Source: Aphanomyces cochlioides (taxonomy: Eukaryota > Oomycota > Saprolegniomycetes > Saprolegniales > Verrucalvaceae). Taken from it: a stretch of DNA of 64,000 nt. The notes beneath the pieces are model-generated. The model did no database searches. It saw only the letters and a list, made by a program, of their open reading frames with translations, and was not told where the DNA came from. The stretch is from NCBI GenBank assembly GCA_019828595.1, contig JAHQRK010000001.1, positions 2,170,001 through 2,234,000 of the forward strand, read 5' to 3'. This document shows positions 23,007 through 34,724 of this stretch, in pieces. The translations under genes and the position numbers were made by a program. Numbering within the stretch: position 1 is the first letter of the stretch; the number at the start of each line of letters is the position of its first letter.

Positions 23007-23603
23007 TGGTTGGGATTGTTCGACAACACATCCTCGAAATGGATACAGTAAATAATAAATTATAGAGGTTTTCACTTTATGACTGCTATGACTTTTCATT
23101 GAATGCATGGCATTTTGCAATATCGTAGGTATTCTAGTTACTTTCACAGTGCATAAACTTTAATGATAGCTTTAAATACAAAGTTCTTGTTCTTGAGACG
23201 ACACCAATATACAATTTAATAGGATAAAATATTTCACAGGTCCATGACTTCAACTTGAGTTTGAAACTGACCAATCACCGAAGAGCCGCCACTGGTCTTA
23301 TATTTCTCAGATCGCTGTATATCCACTAATTTTTGAGCCAATCAGACAGAGTTAAGTATGTCATTTGTAACCACTCGCATTTATTGCCAAACAGAGGTAC
23401 AGATAAACCTGCTTGTTTGAACAACGCGCGGTGGAGTGGGATTCTTGTTCAATTCCAAAGGTGTTCAGCTATAGCTTTATCGAAGCGTTTGTATAGGCAT
23501 ACAAATTTCAAGTTACTAATTTACCGTATGGTATCAGGACATTTCCATAAGTAACGTCTGTCGTTCACCAATCAATACACTCTACTCTATCAATTAATAC
23601 ACT
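23007..23603. other. AT-rich interval without a recognised gene
   Basis: About 0.6 kb between two HTH fragments. Near 23,570-23,610 the 10-mer tacactctac is repeated in tandem (a short imperfect direct repeat of about 22 bp). No protein family is seen. Confidence 0.4.
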
Positions 23604-23714
23604 CTACTCTGTCTCAACCGAGCACTTGAAGCGCTTCTTGATGTCTTCGTATGGGGTGCCTTCATCGATCATCTTCAGCATGGTGACTTTGTCTTCCATG
23701 CTCAAGTCGACCAT
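23604..23714 (-). pseudogene. CENP-B N-terminal-like HTH fragment
   Basis: 36 codons from ATG at 23714 (MVDLSMEDKVTMLKMIDEG, then YEDIKKRFKCS, stop). This is the first helix-turn-helix of a CENP-B/Tigger-type transposase. It ends at the short direct repeat at 23,570-23,610. It is a second, independent relic next to the pogo element and in the opposite orientation. Confidence 0.5.
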
Positions 23715-23917
23715 CCGTCCACCAAGACTAACAATGTGTGGCTAACCAACGATGTGTTCTGACGTTACGTAGTACAACTCATATTTGATCAAATTACTTC
23801 GTTTAGCATGAGAGGTTTTTGTTCACTCTACCAGGGTCGACATATATGGAAATCTGTCCGTGGATTGAAAACCTGTTCAGTTCGAAAGGCGTTTAGCTGT
23901 CCGAGGTGTTTAAACTA

Positions 23918-25575
23918 CAGTGCTCCCTCGATATAGTGAAACTGGTCAAAGTTAATACACTCTTATAATTTATATTTTTGACACTCTGCAAAAATATAAA
24001 TTAATAGAGTATATCGATATCGTTTTCAAATTTCAAATGCCACGCACCATGGGTCGTCAACCGACACGACTCCGGTTGACTTACGGCCAAAAGAGGGCTA
24101 TTTTTAAGTATCATGAAGACAATCCTACTACCACTCTACGAGATATTGGTGCTTGGGTCGTGGAAGAGATGCGCTTAGATCGTAGCCCCGCGCTATCAAC
24201 AATTTCATCCTTCCTCAACAACTTGGGGCCCAACAATACTGCAAAACAAGACCGAAAGTCTGCTCGCGAACCACTGTTGCCAAGCCTTGAAGCCACATTG
24301 GTTGCATGGTTGGACGAACTCGAAAAGTGGAAGCTACCCATCGTGTCGGGCGCAGTCATTCAAGAGAAAGCAAGACAAATCCGCGACGATATCCTTGCAC
24401 AGGATGCAAACAACCATCAACTTCAAGATTTCCACTTATCAAATGGATGGCTTTGGCGTTTTCAAGCTCGACACGGTCTTAATAGCCGGATTGCACATGG
24501 TGAGGCCTCGTCGGTCGACCAAAGCACGATTCACGAAGGCCGAAAGTACCTACAGCAAGTCACCGCAACATTCAAAAAGGGAAATATATTCAACTTCGAT
24601 GGAACGGCCTTCTTCTACTGTACTTTTCCAAACAAGACCATCTCAAAGAAGTCTATGAGTGGCCGTCGAAACAGCAAGAAGCGCATTACTGTAGCTATCG
24701 CAAGCAATTCCGATGACTCATGCAAACCCCCCTGTTGTTCATTGGTGTTGCCAAGAAACCAAGATGCTTTTGGAGACATGTCGACCCAAGCTACACCAAT
24801 AGTCGAAGAGGCTGGATGACAAATGCTGTGTTCTCCCGTTGGATTGAAGCTTTCAATTCTGAAATGGCAGAGCAAGGAAGACATGTGTTGCTTTTGCTGG
24901 ACAATGCGTCGAGTCATCGCTTTGATGGTATGTTGTCTCATGTCAAGATATGCTCCCGCCAAACACAATGTATTTCCTCCAGCCTCAAGACGCGGGAGTT
25001 ATCCACATGTTCAAGGCAAAAGTTAATCGTCTCAAGGCCAAATATTTCATTCGAAAGTTTGATGAATGGCTTGCAAATCGTGATGATGGGTCAAAGGAGA
25101 ATGATGAGCGTGACATTAGTCGGCTGCATGAAGTCTCTGTCCTACAAGCAATGGAGTGGGCCAAGGAAGCATGGCTTGAAGTCAGCAGCACATCGATCTC
25201 GAACTGTTGGCGCCACACGCAAATCCTGGACGAAGAGATGTACGAACTGGTACATAGTATGAGTTTATCGAATATCTAGCTCTTTTAAAGAGTAATTGAG
25301 ATGGTAACTTGGTCGTCGTGGTCCCGCTCGTCTTTCGGAGGTTGCCGGGGTTGGACATCAAATTATTTGATGTCCAATTTTCCATCAGAGCAAATTTCAT
25401 GGTAAACATATGGTTTCTGATCAGCCAATTGATTGGTTTTAGAACCTGTAATAATTTATATCCTCGAGTGTTTTATCTTTCTCATTATTCCCTTCTTAAT
25501 TAATATTTCCTGTGGAAAAGAATACCTCGGAAATTTATAAGAGTTGAACCCTTTCACTATATCGAGGGAGCACTG
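23918..25575 (+). mobile_element. Pogo/Tigger-type DNA transposon with TIRs and TA target duplication
   Basis: The ends are CAGTGCTCCCTCGATATAG at 23918 and its reverse complement ending at 25575, about 25 bp of matching terminal inverted repeat. Both ends are flanked by TA (23916-23917 and 25576-25577), the target duplication of the Tc1/mariner/pogo superfamily. The 1658-bp length fits one transposase gene on the plus strand. Matching intact ends suggest a fairly recent insertion. Confidence 0.85.
24037..25279 (+). pseudogene. Pogo-like transposase (CENP-B HTH + DDE_1), frameshifted
   Basis: Start ATG 24037. The N-terminal helix-turn-helix and CENP-B-type second DNA-binding domain (SNGWLWRFQARHGL) are followed by a DDE_1 nuclease core: first acidic residue in FNFDGTAFFY (usually NxDET), second in LLLLDNASSH, third in QPQDAGVIHMFK. 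The frame breaks twice: near 24,715 (before TPLLFIGVAKKPRCFW) and near 24,940 (before MLPPNTMYFLQPQ). Each shift is one base in the same direction. The C-terminus ends at TAG 25277-25279. No splice sites explain the breaks, so the copy is probably dead. Confidence 0.8.
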
Positions 25576-25577
25576 TA

Positions 25578-25980
25578 GCAGGTTTTTCTGTAGTACATTG
25601 TACACGGGTGCAAAATACAGTAGTTAACTCAAGTCAGAAATAAATAGTAATGATAGTTCTACTATTAGTAGCAATGACAATAAATACTGTATCTTATATT
25701 TGTGCGTTAGTACTACTATCACTACCCTTCCCTTAGTTTAACGACCACAATAGACCCAAGTATCAAAAACCAAGTTTTATATGAGAACATGACTTTTTTA
25801 ATATGACAAAATTTATATTATATAGCGTATTTCAATACTATAAACAGAATAATTACAATTTGATAAGTGAAATTGATATAAAAAGGATAATATGCGAAAA
25901 TGCACTGTAATTGTTTAAACACATGGTCAGTTGAGAGACATATTTACTTTTTGCGAGAAATGTGGCTCGTTTTCAAGGTT
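25578..25980. other. AT-rich interval, nothing recognised
   Basis: About 0.4 kb right of the pogo element with no coding frame or repeat end identified. Confidence 0.4.
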
Positions 25981-26145
25981 CCAACACGGGCTAGTTGTTA
26001 AGACTTGGAACACCTTAGCAGCTGACCCGGGTTCGAGTCCCCGTGAGGGCTACCATGTCGGTGGGCCGTGAAAGGTAGCAGGAAAATTTGTCCCTATGGT
26101 AGAAAAAAAGGAGCATGGCCCCCGTTTGAGCAGCCCCCACTTTAT
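25981..26145 (+). repeat. tRNA-derived SINE-like sequence
   Basis: GGTTCGAGTCC at about 26,030 is a perfect pol III B box, and an A-box-like TAGTTGTTAAGACTTGG starts about 40 nt before it. The T-arm (ggg-ttcgagt-ccc) can form, but the acceptor stem pairs poorly, so it is not a functional tRNA. A further tail (gtcggtgggccgtgaaagg, then an A-rich run near 26,101) fits a SINE body. The 3' limit is a guess. Confidence 0.45.
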
Positions 26146-26193
26146 GTTAATGTATGATTACAAAAACTAAGAAGACCTACAGTAGAGACATAC

Positions 26194-27084
26194 CTACATT
26201 TGAGACAATTGAGAATCTAGTAATCCTTGTCTTCCCGCGCGATCAAACTCGAGACGTACATTGCGTCTATCCTCACTGGCTTGACGTTGGTGCCGGCGTT
26301 TCTCAGAACCTTCTCCATTGTCTGGAATTCGCAACTCGCCTTCCGTCTTCTTCAAAGCCTTCTTGTGGTGCTCGATACGATTCAAAAAGATCGTCAGGTC
26401 CGAGACAGAGCCAGGTTCATGGTCACTTACGCACACAAATCGGCCAGACTGTGCAACACTACCTTCAAGTTTGAAGCCATACAGCTTGTGCTTGGGTGAG
26501 AAGTATCGCTTGGCCTCAAGGTAGCTTCGAGACGGACGATTCGCAGGCTGAAACTTCACGTCCGTTGCATACAGCGCTTGTGGATAATGTTCAAAGATGA
26601 AAAGTTCGCGGCGTTGTGCCGTCATAGTCACAGGCTGGATAAGGAGCGACGCCAAGAGAGGTTCGACGATAGCCATCATCCTTGTCATCATGCGTTCGAA
26701 TGTAGGCACGCGAATGTTGAAGTCGGCGGCATGTTTGTCCCATGAGCTGTAATGCTTGAATACAGACAAAAGCATGAAGAACGCGTCCTTCGCGCTTGAC
26801 TGATTGCGCCGGCCACGTCCTTCGTACCAGCTTGCATGTACGTCGGCTTCGCAAAGCGCCCAGAGGGAGTTGAATTCAGACATCGAAAAGTTGGTCATGG
26901 TCAACATAGCAAGAGGTCCTTGAGCAGCGAAACGGTCAATCGTGGGTGTGTCGAAGTGACCAGAGTAGGAGTTATCGTCGGCATCCTCCGTGACCTGGAC
27001 GGACTCACTAAACAAAAGGCTTGCGCGTCGAAGATTCTCTCGCTCTTGCGAGCTTGCTTCAGTTAGACGTGCAAGGACGTCCAT
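26194..27084 (-). pseudogene. PIF/Harbinger-type transposase (DDE_Tnp_4), C-terminally truncated
   Basis: 296 aa from ATG at 27084. An N-terminal helical region (FSMSEFNSLWALCEADVHAS, FMLLSVFKHYSSWDKHA) precedes the DDE_Tnp_4 core: the first Asp in LYATDVKFQ, YFSPKHKLYGFKLEG, and the second Asp in PGSVSDLTIF. The region that should hold the third acidic residue (VDKGYQG type) is absent; the tail is a basic stretch without homology, ending at 26194. Catalysis is therefore not expected. It could be a dead transposon or a domesticated fragment. Terminal repeats were not found by eye. Confidence 0.7.
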
Positions 27085-27700
27085 CGAATTGAAAATGTAG
27101 CGTATTATGCAATACAGAGACTAATGAACGCATCCATTCATTTCATGTCTAACAGGAACCAGTCGTAGTTGTGTAGCCAGACATATACACGATTGAGATG
27201 CTTGATGTCGCAGAAGTATCACAAAATTTGAAATATGTCATGTCTTCAGGGAAAAAAATGTGCTACTTGCAAAATATTGAGCTCATTGATAGAAAATTTA
27301 ATGTTGATAGATGAATGAATTTTTCCACGAAAAGACCGTTTTTGCGAGAAAAGTGAACATGTTGCCATATGGCACATTTTTTTGTAAAGACATCTTTATA
27401 TATGTATTATCTAATATAATGAATTGATAAATTGTGCTTTGATTGAAAAACTTGTTTTTGATACCTGGATCTAATAAGAGATCATTTCCATTGTTATTTG
27501 TTACTAGTATGTCGCAGTAAAGTTACACTCTTTCGGCGCAGCCACAGGCCGAACAAGAATCATTTCCAGATCTTTCTTGCGAATGCTTGATGTTAACAAT
27601 GTAAGAACATGAGGCTTTATCGACAGTTTATTTGCTTTAGTAGAGTTATGCTAAACGTTTTTTCAACGAAGTATTGTCAAATTTGAAGCTGTTACAAAAA
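27085..27700. other. AT-rich intergenic interval
   Basis: About 0.6 kb between the Harbinger relic and the F-box gene; it should contain the F-box gene promoter. No RNA gene or repeat end recognised. Confidence 0.4.
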
Positions 27701-28982
27701 ATGATCCGGATAACGAGCTCCAAGTTTGAAGTTGGCTTATCCGGAAAACTTGTTGAAGAAGGAAAGATAGAAAAATTGTTGAGCGATCCACGCCGTGAAA
27801 TGCAAGTGCCTCCGACAGTTGACGCCCTCTCGTGGCTACCCGTGAAGCTCGAGAACGCTCGCAGCAATGGCGCATTGGTCTCATTACCGACGGAGATTAT
27901 CGCACGCATTATTGAGTTCTTGCATCACTTGGAGATACATCAAGTGGAAAGCACGCACTCAAGGTTTCGATTGTATCTGGAAGGATACAACTGTTGGAAA
28001 CAAGAAGCGATGCGACGCATCGTATTCGACAAAGCGCAGTGGTTCGTCATGGCAAAGACCTGCGGGCCCTCTGCCAACTATGAGATTCCACAGCAAATGT
28101 GGAAGCGCCTGTCGTGCTTGGCGGACCTGGCTGGATCTCACGCATATGGTAACGAAGAGCTCATTGACAGTGTGCTGAGTACGTGATTTTCTTTTCCCTC
28201 GATAATGAATGACCTCTTCTCCTTAGAGTATTCGTCCGCTGACAGGGACTGCGAAAGTCCAGTGAATACGCTCCAAGCATCGAAATGCTGGAATGAGATC
28301 CAAAGATTTTCGCACAATCATGAGCTCATCCAACCGTACAATTTACAAGAGCTTTCGACATTCTCCATGTATCGACTCCTTACAAGGCGTCATTCCTCCC
28401 TTGGTGAGACCATTCAAATGCTCTGTGGATGTTCTTCTGGCAATTCTTGCTACTGGAGCAGGTATTCAGCGAAAATATCGCCGCTTGTCATTATTTTCCC
28501 TCTCTAGTGCGGCCTCGACATCTCCAGACACACAAGAGTCCATCTTCTACCGAATGCGTGGCAACTGCATTGTCCGTGCCATTGGAATCCTGCCTTATCG
28601 TGTCTTTTGGCATCCAGGCGCCCCTACTTATGGTCCCTCGAAAGTGTCTTTTTCCTTTTATGCCAACTTGGAACACGCGCAGGAAGAACTTCCATTCTAT
28701 TCGTCACCAACATACAACGTCATCAACGACATGGTGGTAAGATGCTCGAAACCTGGAAAGAATTTTACACTGGGTTTCTAGGAGCAAATGTTTCAACTTC
28801 CCATGCGAGTCCTCCTGCAAGATGGATACATGAGCGTTCACCTCATCGGCCGTCAACGAGCCCAAACTTTCAATCTACCAACATGGATGCAGGCAAATCC
28901 CAATGACAACGCGCCCAAGTATTACTGCTGCTTGAGCCAAGTAAGCGCGAAAGGGATCGTGGTTGGCCACGCCGCACTGTAA
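27701..28982 (+). CDS. F-box protein similar to plant At4g00755 type
   Basis: Exons 27701-28178, 28227-28461, 28508-28736, 28782-28982 (380 aa); introns 45-48 nt, GT-AG, all in phase. Start at the first ATG (MIRITSSKFEVG). The F-box lies at about residues 65-110 (LPTEIIARIIEFLHHLEIHQ, CWKQEAMRRIVF). The C-terminal half (CYWSSAASTSPDTQES, GILPYRVFWHPGAPTYGPSK) resembles the substrate-side domain of plant F-box protein At4g00755. F-box proteins bind SKP1 and bring substrates to an SCF ubiquitin ligase. Substrate unknown. The family assignment of the C-terminal part is from memory of motif order and needs a search. Confidence 0.72.
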
Positions 28983-29259
28983 TGATGTGATTACTCATTT
29001 TGAACGATTATGGCCCGCCCATTCCACAGCCATACATTCATCCGCGACTACGATGATTGTCGTGCCGTAGTGGAATGAAGATCAAGGAAGTCTCCTGTCC
29101 ATTTTATTTCCAAGAAAATGCAATAAATACTTCAAAAATATTCAAAAATGGATTGAAAAACAACATTATTAATGAATTTGTGGGAATTTATTATTGAATT
29201 TCTTGATTTTGTGCAAGTCAAGATTGCAAGCATTCTTGGACTCATCCATCAGCGACACC

Positions 29260-31212
29260 ATGACCTCGAAGCTCGTACGTCATGTGAACCTGACTATTGC
29301 GTCGGTTGCTGGCATTGTATACGCAATTGATCATGTGACCAAGTAAGCTATTGCTTTTCTCGAAACGAAAGATCTCATGTTTATTGTATTGTAGTCATGT
29401 TCCAACGCGAATGGCACGGGTCGCTTGGGCCGGCGCGGCTACATACGCTGATTTCAAACAGAATGTGCTGAAGAGACCTGAAATGGAGCATAGTCATCCC
29501 AGCGAAATGCCTGACAACATGGATGACTTGAGTTTGGAGCGAAAAGAGTACAAAATGGCACTGCGAGAATACAACCTTCGAACTGCACAACGACTCCTAC
29601 ATGTTTGCAAACTCAACGGAGGCGTTTTCACCAAAATGGGACAACAATTGGCCTCACTTAACCATGCACTTCCAGCTGAGTACACGACAACTCTGAGTGA
29701 ATTGCAAGACCAAGCGCTACCCGTATCATTTGAGGTATGTTGTCTCGCCTTAGAAAAGTGTTGAAAGAAATTAGGTCGCCAAATCCGCAGTCGAGCGCGA
29801 GTTGGGTGGACCCTTAAAAGAATTTTTCAGTGAGTTTGATGAGTCGCCGATTGCAGCTGCATCTCTGGCCCAGGTTTGCAGCAACTCTGTGGGACATACA
29901 GTAAATATGTCCATTATTCATGTAGGTGCATCACGCTGTGACGAAGGATGGCAAAGAAGTAGCTGTGAAAATCCAGTACCCCCTGTTGGCTCAACAAGTC
30001 GATAGCGACTTGTGGACTGTGCGCCAAGCATTGCTGGCCATTGAAAAGGTTTGGGATATTAACGTCGCGTGGATCATGCCCGAGATTGAAAATGCGTTAG
30101 AGGCCGAGGTATTCAGCATTCGTATATGTCAAATCATAATGCTGTCGTAGCTGAATTTCGAATCTGAAAAGAAAAACAGTCGAAAGATCAAGCATCTCTT
30201 CCGAGCTATGCCATGGGTGTATATCCCAGAGGTATTTGGATCCACAACCATTCGACTTAGTCATCGTTGGTAGGTTTACGACGACCTAAGCACTGATCGA
30301 ATCCTTACAATGGAATATATTCATGGTGTCAAAGTCACTGATACAAAGACCATCATCAACAAGCTTGGGCTAAAGCCTGAAGATGTCGCGGGCAAAGTAT
30401 CGTCTATGTTTGCCGAGATGGTATTTTGCTCCGGTTTCGTGCATTGCGATCCACATCCGGGTAATCTATTTGTCAGACGACATCCCAATCGCCCCGACGA
30501 GGTATTTGCAAGTCGATGTAGCCTATATAATTGTGCAAATAGGCCCAAATTGTGCTCTTGGATCATGGTCTATACCGTCAGTTGGACGAAAATTTTCGAG
30601 AAACGTTTTGCAAGCTTTGGAAAGCGCTCCTACTCCGAGATAATGAGCTGCTCGTCGAATGTGGTCATGCTTTTAATGCTGGCCCTTATGTCAAGTATTT
30701 CCCATTCATCTTCACTTACCGCTCGATGGGAAGCAAGAATAAAATGGGTGGTCAAATGTCGGCTGAAGATAAGCAAGCTCTGCGCGAAGACTTTAAGAAG
30801 CTCCAAGGCTCCGACATGAACGAGTTCTTTGAGCACTTACCACGCGATATGCTTTTCGTCTTTCGCTCGACCAACTTGACTCGATCACTCAACAAAGAAT
30901 TGGGTGGTAACTCAAGGTTCTTTTTTACCTTTTTGCCTCTGATGCTCATGTACAATGTAGGCAACGATTCCAGATATTTGGCAAATACGCGCTCAAAGGT
31001 TTGGTTCAAGACCACGCTGCAAATGGGGATAATCTGACCTGGTGGCAATCGATGCGGTAATTCGATTCAGACTGCTTGATCTTTACGTATTGCGTAGGTG
31101 GACGATTGATTATGCAAACCTAGTCACCCGATTGCAACTTATTGACTGGAGCATGCTCCTCTATCAAAAATACTATGGGATTGTAGTCGAAGGAGACAAA
31201 ACAGTAGGATAA
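29260..31212 (+). CDS. ABC1/UbiB-family atypical kinase (ADCK1-like)
   Basis: Exons 29260-29342, 29395-29734, 29775-29873, 29926-30108, 30151-30231, 30274-30501, 30543-30916, 30961-31056, 31098-31212; 532 aa. Eight GT-AG introns of 40-52 nt. A hydrophobic N-terminal segment ([13 protein letters not shown]) may anchor it in a mitochondrial membrane. The family's KxGQ motif is present ([11 protein letters not shown]), as are the Ala-rich loop (AAASLAQV), the invariant Lys in VAVKIQYP, the [10 protein letters not shown] catalytic loop and the metal-binding LDHG. ABC1/ADCK proteins support coenzyme Q or mitochondrial lipid homeostasis and often have ATPase rather than protein kinase activity. The ADCK1/5 side is preferred because of the short N-terminus. 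It converges on the gene at 31232 with a 19-nt gap. Confidence 0.88.
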
Positions 31213-31231
31213 CCTGGTAATTTAAATAGGA

Positions 31232-34200
31232 TTAACCTCGAAACGTTGTTACAGAGGAGATTCTGTGTGATGTCTGAAAACTTGTAGTAGTAGGACGAGA
31301 TGTCGATGATGGTTTGACGGGGGAAACGGCTTTCTTAGGAGGCTCAGGTTTCGTGGGGGATGATATAAAGTTGACCTTGACTGGTAATGCATCTATTGGA
31401 GACGATACTGAAGCTGGGCTGTCTTGGCTAGAAAACGACGTTCGCTTGGGCATGGTTCCTCTGTCAAGCTCCGGTAATTTCAGGGTTGAGTTGTCATTCC
31501 ACGATCTAAACTTGATGAGCATTACAGAATGCTGCAGACTTACACTCTGCGAGGAGTTGCATTTCCTGAGTCAGATGGAGCAGCGAAGCTGGGTCTGGGC
31601 CTGGCGTTGCTTTTCTTACGTCCAGCAGAAACAACGTAGCCATTATCTTTCTCGATAGAATTGGCATCGTGTATTGCTTTCAGTTGTTTTTCAGTCTTAT
31701 CCATGGCTTCGTACAATGCTGAGTTTGGTTTCTCTTGTTTGCGTTGAAATACATAGGGTTGCGTTGAGTTCTCGAGGACTTGTTGCATTCGACTGCGCAG
31801 TGCTGTGAAATTGACCGGCATTGTTGCAAAATAAATGGCCCCATTCGCAACGCACTAAGCTGGTGTTATTACAATACTGAGACAATAAAAGACACCTCGT
31901 GCGCAATGTTTTGGGTTTTCGTGGGGTCTTTCGAGTCGCCACCAATTACGATGACACCTAACTCGACAAGCTCTTTAAATATTTTCAGACTTGGGAGTGC
32001 TTCGTCGAGGTTGTCACCAACAACAAAGCAAACCTAGACAAAGTGACTTAGCTTGAGAAAACTTCTCATCTGTACAATATCTGCTCCTTCATCCGCTGTA
32101 TTAGATTCACACAATCCGATCGTCTCTTTTCTCGTCATTGCTTGAAATACTAAAAATGGCCTTACAAGGGCTCAATGAAGATGATGGATACCGTCTCCGA
32201 AACCAAGTAATCGAATGTAGCGAACAATTGTTGGTACATCGCCTTGGGTGAGTCCACCCACGACAATTTTTGCATATTTCGGTTGTCGAGAGGCACCTCT
32301 ACAAGAAAACATTGAGTAGGTTGTGGGGGAGGACGTACTTATGTTTTTTCATTCGTTTTTCCTTTGGAGAAAGCTTCTTTTGCCCGACAATATCACGTTG
32401 AATAATGATATTCTTTCGTGGCGAGGTGTTTCCAATATTGCTTTGAGTTTGTGAATGCGTTGACTTTTCATCTAACTGCAACTCGTTTTGTTTGACTTCG
32501 GCCGGCGTGACATCCGAATTGATGTCAGTGTCAGCAATTTCCACCCGTAGAGACTCTGATGGCTCTATCGACACACTTTGCTGGATGGAGGAATTTGTTT
32601 CTGCAGTCAGATATAGGTCTTGAGATGGTAATAATGGCTCGGTATGGACGACTGAGGCTTCAACTTGTGGCTTTAAACTGTCTGTGATAGCAGCATTTTT
32701 GGATCCATTCTTATTAATGAGGGCTGAGTGGATGTCATAGTTGTCATGACCAGCTTGATTTTTGGGGAGAGAGTTTTTTTTCTTCGCTTTTGGAACGTTT
32801 GAGTTCACCGTGTCTTTGGGTGGAGCTTGATGTGATGTTGGATGATTGACATTGAATTGGTTCTTTGGCTTCTCTGTAGGCGGTGGCTTGTCAGATTTAA
32901 CAATGCCAGTATCTCGGGTGGCAGGATTTTTTCCTTTGTCTTTTTCGCCCTTTTCCTTGGAAGAATCATTGTCTTCGTCTTGAGCAGTTAGGGAAATAAA
33001 TTCAGAATCATCACTCGTAAAAGCACGAGCGTCTTCTAGGACCTTGAATTCATCATATTCCTTTTTAATGAATTCTGACAGTGACTCCTCGTTTGAGTTG
33101 TCAGCTATCCATTGCTTGGCGCCTTGGACAACTTGTGCTCCAGTTGTTTTGATGACAGCTTCGAAATATTCCTTGTATTTGGCTTCAGCCATGTCCTCTG
33201 GGACATACATCCCATGACGCTCCAACTGAATCTTGATTCGTTTTATATCTCGCTTGGCCATCTCAATAATTTCAGACTATTATTGCAATTTATACGTCAG
33301 TAATCACTAGAAATTGTACCCCAGTTTTGACAACAAATAGATCATACAACGTCATGTACGTATCCTGAATCATTTGCTCGCTCGTCAGAGCTTCGACCTT
33401 GATACCAAATTTGGCCAGCTCTTCGACGATGCGGGATTTCGATGCTTGTTTTGTGGTTGAAATGTTCCGCGCTTTCAAGAATGCTTGTCTAGCTTCGTCA
33501 ATGACACTTGGCTTTGCTCGCGTCAGTTCAACGAGAGAATTGAGATTTTTAGCTGTCCCTGCACTTGCTAAGAGTTCCAACACCTAGAACAAATAATTCA
33601 GAAGGGAAAGACATACGACGATCCTACCTGAAATAGATCCGAGCCAAACATTTCCGTCGAGAGCTGGTTTTTCTCAATATAATCAAGCCGCAACTGCTCA
33701 ATTTCTTCGGGTTTGGCTTTCGCCAAATCCCCCATGGTCGTAATTGTAGAGTCACTCATATAGCGAGCGATGTGACTGAATGCACTAAGTGTCGCCAAGG
33801 GGACCGCTTCGGCCATCAGCTCATGCAGACTTTTTGATTGATCATCCAGTGCAACTCGTATTACAGTGCCGTCAAAGAAGACAATGGCGCGAACCTATAT
33901 GATTCTCATCACTAGAAGTCCAGTTGACGACGTACTGAAATTCGCGCAAAGAGAATGTCAATGAAACGGACGTAGGTATTCTCTTCAATATCACACGTCC
34001 ACATGTCAACCTATAGGTAGATTCAGAACCGTAGTTAATCGATGTCTAGACCAATTCAAAAAGTGCATCAGTGAACACAGTCATGTTCATCGAATCCTTT
34101 GCCTTGGAATCCACGATCCAGTCTTTTTCAATCTGAATTGTCGCACTATGTTTTTCAAAATCGTCGCGCAAAACTTTGAAGAGCAAAAGCATGAGCTGCA

Positions 34201-34552
34201 TATACTCGACTTTTGAAATCACATCCTCATGCATGACTGAGTGTTTGGGAAATACGTACCAAAATCGCAGTATCCCATCCTTGATTCTCGGTGACGATTT
34301 GAGGGCTTTACGTTGTTCAAGTGCTTCAGCTGCTTGAAATTCATCGCTGCCCTGTAGATAAAATGGAATCGATGCATCGGCTTGCTGTTGAAAGTCAAAC
34401 TGTTCGTGCGTCTTGTCGTTAAGGATCCCAATTGCGTCCAAATCACCAAAAGCAGCAATAGACGTGCCCTTTTCTTGATCGATCGTTGGCATGGACTCAA
34501 CCACACGTCCGAGATGCCTCAGCAATGCCGCATCTCTCGTAATATCCGCCAT
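31232..34552 (-). CDS. 982-aa protein of unrecognised family with a possible degenerate receiver-like domain
   Basis: Exons 34552-34052, 34010-33936, 33894-33628, 33583-33320, 33276-32339, 32298-32192, 32149-32076, 32033-31896, 31854-31544, 31505-31232. Nine GT-AG introns of 38-44 nt, all in phase. Residues 1-280 are helical (YMQLMLLLFKVLRDDF, ALFELVDMWTCDIEENTYV) and recall helical parts of protist ciliary proteins, not firmly. About 370-670 is charged and disordered. Residues about 680-810 have alternating strands and helices: KIVVGGLTQGDVPTIVRYI, ADIVCFVVGDNLDEAL, VIVIGGDSKDP, FATMPVNFTALRSRM. This order resembles a CheY receiver without its phospho-acceptor Asp. The tail is basic and Ser/Pro-rich. 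A two-gene split at 33261/33290 is possible, but the intron at 33277-33319 joins the halves exactly in frame. Confidence 0.6.
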
Positions 34553-34724
34553 CGAGCTTCAATCGCCCATCCACTGCTCCTTTGTTCCTGTAACTTTATG
34601 AAACTGCCACATCTCAACTTTGAAAAATGTACTGGGGTTGGTCAAAAATAAAATATTTTCACCAATCATATGTTACACAATTGCTGCCACAATTGCTGGA
34701 TTAAAAAGTTCATCGACCTCCTCG

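Noticed and set aside
25981..26053. Functional tRNA gene
   Set aside because: B box and T-arm are good, but the acceptor and anticodon stems do not form, so a SINE-like relic is more likely.
32299..33261. Separate gene starting at ATG 33261
   Set aside because: The upstream exon ends 59 nt away and joins in phase through a canonical 43-nt intron, leaving no room for a promoter.
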